DNA of 64,000 bases from Panaeolus papilionaceus (lineage: Eukaryota > Basidiomycota > Agaricomycetes > Agaricales): contig JADNRZ010000021.1 in the NCBI GenBank assembly GCA_015501605.1, forward strand, positions 62,001 to 126,000, in the 5' to 3' direction. The notes beneath the pieces are model-generated. The model was given only the letters and a program-made list of their open reading frames with translations, ran no database searches and was not told the DNA's origin. Positions 56,400 through 64,000 of this stretch are shown in pieces (position 1 is the first letter of the stretch; each line of letters opens with the position of its first letter). The position numbers and the translations under genes are program-made.

Positions 56400-59300
56400 T
56401 GCACGAATATTTGAGAGGGACGACCGAGGTACATTTTGTCTCAGAGTTTCCACCAGTGGGGTCGTGACTTGCGATCGACCTTGCAGACGTCGAGACGACG
56501 TCAGTGTAATCGCATATTTAGTGCGTTGGAAAATATCGCAGGAAAATCTCGAGGATACGATATTCAAAGCTATGTTTATTCAATCCAACCTTCCGTTTGA
56601 GATCGCTCCATCCTGCCACTGGATGCAGTAGAATAAATTGGTTACCTATCACTCGCCTCATTTCACAGTCTAAGGGCCGTTCATGTCCATAGTTCGTCTC
56701 GTAGTAACCTGATGCAAGCAAACAAATGGTGATCGTAAATGCCAGCTGGTGGCAGGTGGCCAGTATCACACCAGCTATTCGCTTTGCTGATTAATCACAT
56801 AACGAGGTGTTTCATGGCGCTTTCCTCTCTGGACCAGGATTGGCTCAGTGATCTACGGCCTTACATCCATCAAATCCCTGTTTAAGCGTTCGCAACGATC
56901 AACAGCACAGCTAACCAATGACCGTCGTCCACCGTTCCCGGCTTTTAGTTGACACGTAGCTTCTAGAAGGTTTGCTTGTGAACACTGCTGTTCACAGTGC
57001 TACGAATAGAAGGTCTAAATTTGTGTGCGAGGATCCTATCAATCTGATTGCTGGAGCACACTGCACACCAGTGTACTGAAGCGGGGACACCATTCACACT
57101 GTTAACTGCGTTACTAAACTTATCTATTTAGTCGAGCGGCCGAAATGGTACGACATCGAGTCCGCATTTCTAAAAATACAATAAGCCTTTAGGGGCAACA
57201 TGGTGTCATCTTCCTACAGTACTCATGTCGATCTCCTGATTTTGGAACAGAACAATGGTGCTTAATCATCTTGGGACCGTTATGTTGGGTATTTTAGTTC
57301 GTAGGAGTTTCACCAGAGACCGCCCATTGGCTGACTCGGCCAGAAGCTGACTGTGTTGGGGTGTGGGCTGTAGAATTTGGATCGACTGCAAAGCATCGTT
57401 ACTCACACCCGCTGATAACAACCCGCAACGGTGGATTGAATGGCATTCAATTAAATACGGAGGTTTCCATGTTAGTGGCGGGATTTTGGTGCACATGATT
57501 CCATGCTTCAAATGACATTTTCGCAACTACGACTCCCCCGGTTTCTTCAGGATTTCGTTTCTTCCATCATGTCCATCATATTCTTGATACGCAAAATTGT
57601 ATTCGAAGAAATGCTCATTCATTTCAGGTGAAATGTCTGTACGTCATGCTTCCAGGAATAGCGAGAGGAGATCTAGAACAGGCCAATAATATATCTCTCC
57701 TGAGAGCAGTTATAGGTCGAGTTGAGGGGTATATATTCTATTTATATGTATATTCTCTTTTAAATTCGCAGGTAGGTGTAACGAATTCGAGTCCATTTTC
57801 GAGCACAGCATACACAGTAACTTGAACACTTCATCAATAAGACAACGTACGGAATGACGCTAATGATCCAAGGGTTCGGTTCCATGACAAACATTACTAC
57901 ATAGAACAGATTATGTATGTACGTATTTAATTCAGACGCAACAGGGTTGTCCTGTCGTTTATATGTTATGCTTCCCGAGAAATTTGAATGCATTTCCGGT
58001 TTAATTTGCCTCAGGGCGTCATCCTTCAAGTTTCCTTTTTCTGTGACGAGCGGATTTCGGTTTATGTACGAGAGTCTACGAGAGTTCGCTGGAACAACCC
58101 CAAGACGAAACCTCAATCCAGAATACAGAAATCATCAACAGACAGGTAGGGAGGGGTGCTAGTTACTAGTGACACCCCCCGTTCGCTGCCACGTCATATC
58201 ATATCACTTCTAATTTCTTTTTCGTGCCCTAGTGCGCTTGTTATATGTTCACAATGTGATTGCCACTTTTCAGACCCCCTCATCACCACTCGTCGATCAG
58301 AGATTTTCGTGCACCAAATAGAACAGCGAATAATCGCCCTTCATGCATTCACTCACCACAGTTGAAGAGCCAGGTGATTATGGGCGTGTCATACCCATTG
58401 TTGATCGGACAGCCCCAATGACAAGCATAGTGCATGTAATATAGCGGCTTATCCCAAGGAGGTGCTTCAATTTCTCGAGTTTGCATGCAACGGCCGCCAA
58501 GGCGGATAATATGTGGATCTATGTTTCTTGAGCAAACCTTAAACTCTAGGGTTTAGACGGTACCTTTCTGCGTTAGGCAGCATTCTTGCAATGTCATTCT
58601 TGGTACATACAAAAGTTGGGACAATGCGGCTGAATGAATAACACTGTGGGGCCTCTATTACCGTTTATCCTGTCCTAAAATATGGTATGCAACTCAACAC
58701 ACAGCGCGAAGAGAAGCTCCGTTATTTGGCGTCCATCATGCATCACATGCCGATCCCGAATGGTGTGATTTCCATAATGATAGACGGCCTTGTCAGCAAA
58801 CGCGATCGCAAGATGATAGTTATCCTTCAATGTAAACTCACTCGTGGGGTGGGATTGAAATCATTCCCCTGAGAGTCTAGCCTTCCCTTGCCTGTTTGTC
58901 ACCATCTACGATGTCGGACACCACTTCTGGATCCAAATTGGGATTCAACTGACTCGACTGAGGTATATATCACAACTTCGTTGCGCGCGTCGTCTCATCC
59001 ACAAGGAGTCAACTCAGGTACATCGATAAAGATCCGGAAGATTGTTATCTGAATCATCATTCTTAAACGAGAAATTGCATGTGAGCATCTTGTGTTAAAC
59101 ATATTTAGACGTATATGCACCGATATCTGTGGGTGGGAATTGAGGTGGCTATAGTTCATTTTTCGAGACTTGTCGGGAGAGAAACTACTCTAAGGATAGG
59201 GTCGGCAGTCATCAGTGGCGTTTGGACAGGCATCTGGATGAGTGTGACAGAATGGTGGATCTGGGCCGCTGCAGACCCCTCTGCTCGCACAAATGTCACG

Positions 59301-62300
59301 AGGATCGACGCCTCACTGATTTGTAAACGGATCCTCGTATTCGATAGAGAGCAGACCATCCACATGACCCCACCCCCAGGCTGAGTACGTCTCACTCGGA
59401 AATCATTTCATGCCGAAGGTTTACGCAGTTTTTCTAATTATAAAGAGCTATATCTATGGCATAGGTTACTGTTGTTTGACAAACGCTGTCATTTATAGAC
59501 TATGATGACAGTGCATATAAATAGCACCTAAGCAGCATCCGCTGGAGGGAGTATTACTGGCAGGGTAAAATCAGCGTGATTACTGCTCCCCAATGTCAGG
59601 CCTACACCATCGGTACAGTATACTTCTGAACACTGGTCTGAACTTGCTCCCGATTTAGGCATGTCTTCGTGCTCTTGTAACTGCCCGCTCACCATGCATA
59701 AATGAAGTGAATTTTTACTGAACTCCCATACGTCATGCTCGCCAATGGCTCAGAAGTGATAGCAGAACGCGCTGTGTGTATAAGCATGTGGTATTATTCT
59801 GTCATACAACTACAGGCTTTTGGTGGGGTTTATGGTTATATTTTAGTGGATCAGCTGAGCCGTATTTCAATTTGATACCACGGGGAAGAGCGCTGTGATA
59901 CGGAACGGCAGGAAAATCCAATTCTATATGTATATGATTTATACTATGATGAAAAGTGTACACATATGTATAGCTCAAACTATGCCGCGTCGATCCGCCT
60001 TAGATATGCACTGTGTCACCTACCGCGACTTTAAAAAAGCACTTATCAAGGCTGCTTGGAGTGCTGACGTACCAAAGTTCGGCCTCCTCGCTGGTGGTAT
60101 ACCCCTGGAGTTGCGGTGGAGTGCGGGTTTGACCCCCCTCAAGTATTGACTATATTCGGGGAAGCAAAAGTAGTTAAGGCAGGGTTGTGTCTCCAAGAAC
60201 ACTGGATGTCAAACTCCCAACTGCGTGAGATCACGCGGAACCTGCGGCGCGACACGGACTCGACAGGGTGATTATCAGGGACACCTGTTGAGGAACTCAG
60301 GTCGGGTGGAAGGAAATAACATACCGTCCCAACCGCGCGAGCAAAAACAGAAAGGACAATGATCGGTAACGATAGCAGATAGTCGTGTGGATGGACTGCT
60401 GCCAATCCCTTCCATGGAATGTTCGATTGGAAGAATCCATTCCTGCCGCCCAAGCTGAGTTTGAAATGATTTTCGGGTATCCTGGAGATCGCCTCTCCCC
60501 TGTGCCCCCTGGTCAACTGCTCGCGAGGCAAAAATAGGAAATTTGGATTTGTCGAACCCCCTTCTCTATTCCACCCCTCCTTGTGACATCCTTCCATAAA
60601 GGATTAAACCTTAAGATGTCTACACAACGAAGCCCCTGTATTCTGCATGGTCTGGTAGGCAGATGTCACTTCTATCACCATATTCTCATTGCTTCAGAAA
60701 AATACAAACAGAAAGGATTTGAATTGTCGAGACTTTCAAGTTCTAATCGTTGAAATAAGCTTTGTCACAAATTATCAACGTCCCCCCTTTTTTTCCAGGA
60801 GATGGGTGCTCAGGTTGAAAATTAAAGGGGGTACCACGTCAGTGACATACACCCGGATGGAAGGCGCCAACACACCCGAACACCCATGCCTAGGGACAAT
60901 CCTGTTCCATAAAGGCTGTTTTTGTTTTTGACTTGCAGTTCTCAAACTCCGATAAGAAAACTGATCGCACGGTTCGTTCTAGGGACAGTTACTATCATAG
61001 ACTCAGGAGCGTTTGTTGGAGGGTAAAATATCCACATCTTTGTAATCCGCAGTCGGTATATGCAGCCGGATTAATACCAAGCCATATCTGGAATTACACA
61101 AGATGCCAGACTTCCTACCATATAGGGCCCTAACAACACACGAGAGGGAGTACCGTCCTTCGCGGCGGACTTCACCAATATCGATGGCTTTGATTCTGTT
61201 GTTCATCAAGTGATGTTTGTGATCGAGCTACGTTGGTGGTTAAAAGAAAATAGGGCATGCGTGCTTGTGAATAAGATTCAAGGGGGGATTACAGAGCTAA
61301 ATAGATGGATTAGAGACAAGTTCTGTGTTGGGCACTGAAGGCTTATCGATATCCTTCCATTGATTTATGGGCGAGGACGAACCCCGCCAAATGGTATGGA
61401 TTATGATGGACAATTGCCTCGGGCCACTCGTCTGGGTGTCGAAGCGATGTTGCCAGGTAAAAGCAAAAGTGGTGTGTTACGCTTTGTAAACTCACCACAG
61501 TAGTCGTTTTCCCTGCCATGCCGTGCAGTGTTTGATTCTTCATTTTGATATATGACCCATTCAACGTTTGAGGTCTTCATGGCTCATCCACGCCGAATTT
61601 CGAGGCTCACCAAAGACAACGATGTACATTAGAGAGCAGCGCCTTAGTGTTGTGCAATGGAAGCGTGTATTCTGGACTACAAAACCAAGCGAGTGTGGGC
61701 TAAAAACATTGTAATTTTTCATCTGTTGGTTCCCATAAACATACACATAGGTTGGATGACTGATGAAAGTGATAATTTACACTATTAATTCGTCCAGAAG
61801 TGTAACACAATCACAAATTCGATCTGACGCAATAATTCGTTGCTCAATAAGCCGCAGCACTGTAAACGGGGTTCTCGGGGCGCCTAATGTACGGCGCAGC
61901 TGATACGACTCCCCCATAATATTACCGAACAATAATCCAGAGTCCGTGATCGCCGACATCCCTCAATAGTTCGAAGCTGATTCGCGATAGAAATATTGCT
62001 GAGAATGCTGCCCATTGATGAACAGAGCGGACAAACTGCTTCGTCCCACTCTGGGTCACTTTGATTTCAAGAAGCCTAGTTATCTCATCAGCTGGTCCCA
62101 TGTTATTTATGTATTTGATGAACAGTCTAGGCACTGGTTAACAATAGGTGTTGCAACGATGTTCGTGTTATGACGACTCCATCATACGGGACACACTCGC
62201 CTGTGCGCCGTTGTACGGCTGGTCATATGCTCTGCTTCAGGCCATGCTAATGGCTGTTTATAGGTGGTGGACATTGCTCGCCCAAACGAGTACCTTCAAT

Positions 62301-64000
62301 TGTCCTCTCAAAGTTTTTCACACTGTATATCTTACTGGAATGTATGGTCAGGTAGAACCCCCCGGTCCTTGAGTTAATGTACTCTGAGCTCGATCGTATT
62401 TTTTCCGAATCCTTCGTGGGTTTTCCATAGAAGAATTAGCGGATGTAAGAGATCTACTTTTGATTATCCATACTGCCCAACACTCCATTGGAGGCTCCAC
62501 GCAAAAATCCGTCAAGGTGAAGTTGAATTATTTGAATTGTCGTTTTCGACGGCTAGAATAGAGTATTTGAAGGCGTATGAAGCCCGTATGAACAATTAGA
62601 CTACCCTTGCGCAGCACCTCAGAGCAAACCAAGTACGGCAGCGTTTTATGAGGAAGCTTATGAAGGAATGGCGCGACGCGCTGACTGAGCAAGTTTGGAG
62701 GGATAAAAAGCTGCGTATTCTCTATTTTATGTGGTATTAGAGTACATACACATTTTCAGGGTAGAACTACTCATACGGTCTAATTGAGGTTTTATCTCAA
62801 TTAACGCGACGCGCATTGATTTGTTATGGGCACTCTACCCTGACCCCATTCAAAAAATTTATTCGGAAAACAATATCTCATATCTCAAAATACACCAAAA
62901 TCTTGTGGTTCTGGGCTGTATGCGACATACATATGGCTCGCGCTAAAATTAAGTCCCCTTTTCTATGTCTATCTCAACCCTGTGAGCTACAGTTGTGTGA
63001 TTACTGCTCGGCCAGGGGTTTATGACCGTCGCCGCGGATGCACTGGGGTGGGGACAATCTAAGGCAAAGCGTCTGGGCAGAAGTGGGTGGTCTAAGCCAG
63101 GTAATTCTGGAAGCCGACGTGTTGGTGGATGGATATCCACTTTCCACAAAGCACATCTTGCATGGTAATTGACACGACATTCGGCACGTACCTATGCATG
63201 CTATTTACAAATACGCTGCTCCATTCTTATCAGTATATTAGTAGTGTTCTGTATCCACAGTTCAGTATTATTAGATCGCCTGATTGATAGCTACTTTCAT
63301 CATGATGCTAAATGTCAACGGCGACATTTTCCTGCATTGTGTATGATATGTTAATATCCAATCGATTCTGTGTAATCTTCGACGCATGGCTCGTCGTTTA
63401 TGCGAGATGCTCCTGCCGCTCAAAGGATAAAAATCCAGTCACGGTTTGTGTCAAATAGAAAGAACGCCCTTTGGTAATTTTGTAGAGCATACTCGCGTCT
63501 TCCTCGTGCTCGAGCGGGACCACACATACGATATGATCCTAAACCTCATATCTTAATACACTACGCAGTCTCGAGCTCGAGATGCGAAAACCCCCTCATT
63601 ATGTTTCAGGCCTCACATTGGTGCGAAACCAGAAGGGGGCTGCGGTGCTTGACTGTCACAACCTGTATCATTACTTTTTCGAAGAAGTAATACATCGCTA
63701 TACAATACGATTCCTATGTCTCGATGTACATCAACTGAACGATTCCAAGATGGAGTAGCCCCTCAATACAGAAGAAGTATCTCAGAGGACAGTGAGTGGT
63801 GCAGGATCACCTCCTGTCCCGCCAATCGCGAGAAGATCAATTCACGTCTGAAACAAGTCTTTGAATTTTCTCTCATTCGTGGACGAGAAAGTGTTAACCG
63901 GTAAGCCTCTATCCACCGAGGTCAAGGGCACTGAGGAGGTTGAGCGGAGCCAATACCATTCGGACTCAGTGCAGCCGAGGGCGGAGATCGAATGATATTG
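56400..64000. other. 7.6-kb gene-poor region at the right edge
   Basis: No gene I can support on either strand. Frames are short and mostly broken, with no recognisable domain and no splice-linked series. Small fragments such as 62600-62720 (YEARM and KLMKEWRDALTEQVW in a broken frame) and 61920-62130 on the minus strand could be relics of older transposons or genes. A short GGGGTG/CACCCC hairpin lies at about 58152-58180. Consistent with a decayed repeat-rich interval. Confidence 0.5.

Noticed and set aside
60139..60597. 152-codon reverse open frame.
   Set aside because: No recognisable motif, no spliced continuation, and its surroundings look decayed; chance frame cannot be excluded.

Overview
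The window is nuclear DNA of a filamentous basidiomycete, most likely an agaricomycete. The evidence is gene style (many 50-90 nt GT-AG introns, compact genes) and lineage-typical families: a Plavaka-type transposase, a DUF6532 protein, an AIG1-like G-domain protein, divergent F-box proteins in tandem and an AB-hydrolase of the kind often expanded in mushrooms. All gene models are read by eye from the six frames and from splice-site continuity. No database was searched.

Left block (1-17.4 kb): a Ty3/gypsy retrotransposon on the minus strand that runs off the left edge. It is split inside its RNase H region by a 12.69-kb DNA transposon (1558-14248). The inserted element has matching inverted ends (CATCAGG...ACCGG), a 2-bp CG target duplication that explains the break exactly, and at least five genes. 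These are a DUF6532 protein, the Plavaka-type transposase, an Spt5-like protein (NusG N-terminal domain plus KOW domains), and two small unrecognised charged proteins. The transposon-borne Spt5-like factor is the most striking object in the window.

Middle (17.4-38.9 kb): a repeat-rich stretch with a 38-bp perfect palindrome and a 22-bp inverted repeat; an AIG1-like P-loop G-domain gene (19.97-21.38 kb); an ER DNAJC3/P58IPK-type co-chaperone (22.1-24.0 kb); a well-delimited 1.14-kb non-autonomous DNA transposon full of CACGG/CCGTG subterminal repeats (26810-27949); and a cluster of three intact F-box paralogs plus one broken one, interrupted by an MFS transporter and a dead copy of the G-domain gene.

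Right (40-56.4 kb): single-copy housekeeping genes for Grc3/NOL9 polynucleotide kinase (rRNA processing), an SH3-domain membrane protein, a TCF25/Rqc1 homologue (ribosome quality control) and an Mdm35/TRIAP1-like twin CX9C protein, interspersed with a secreted LysM protein and an alpha/beta hydrolase. The last 7.6 kb (56.4-64 kb) contains no gene I can support.
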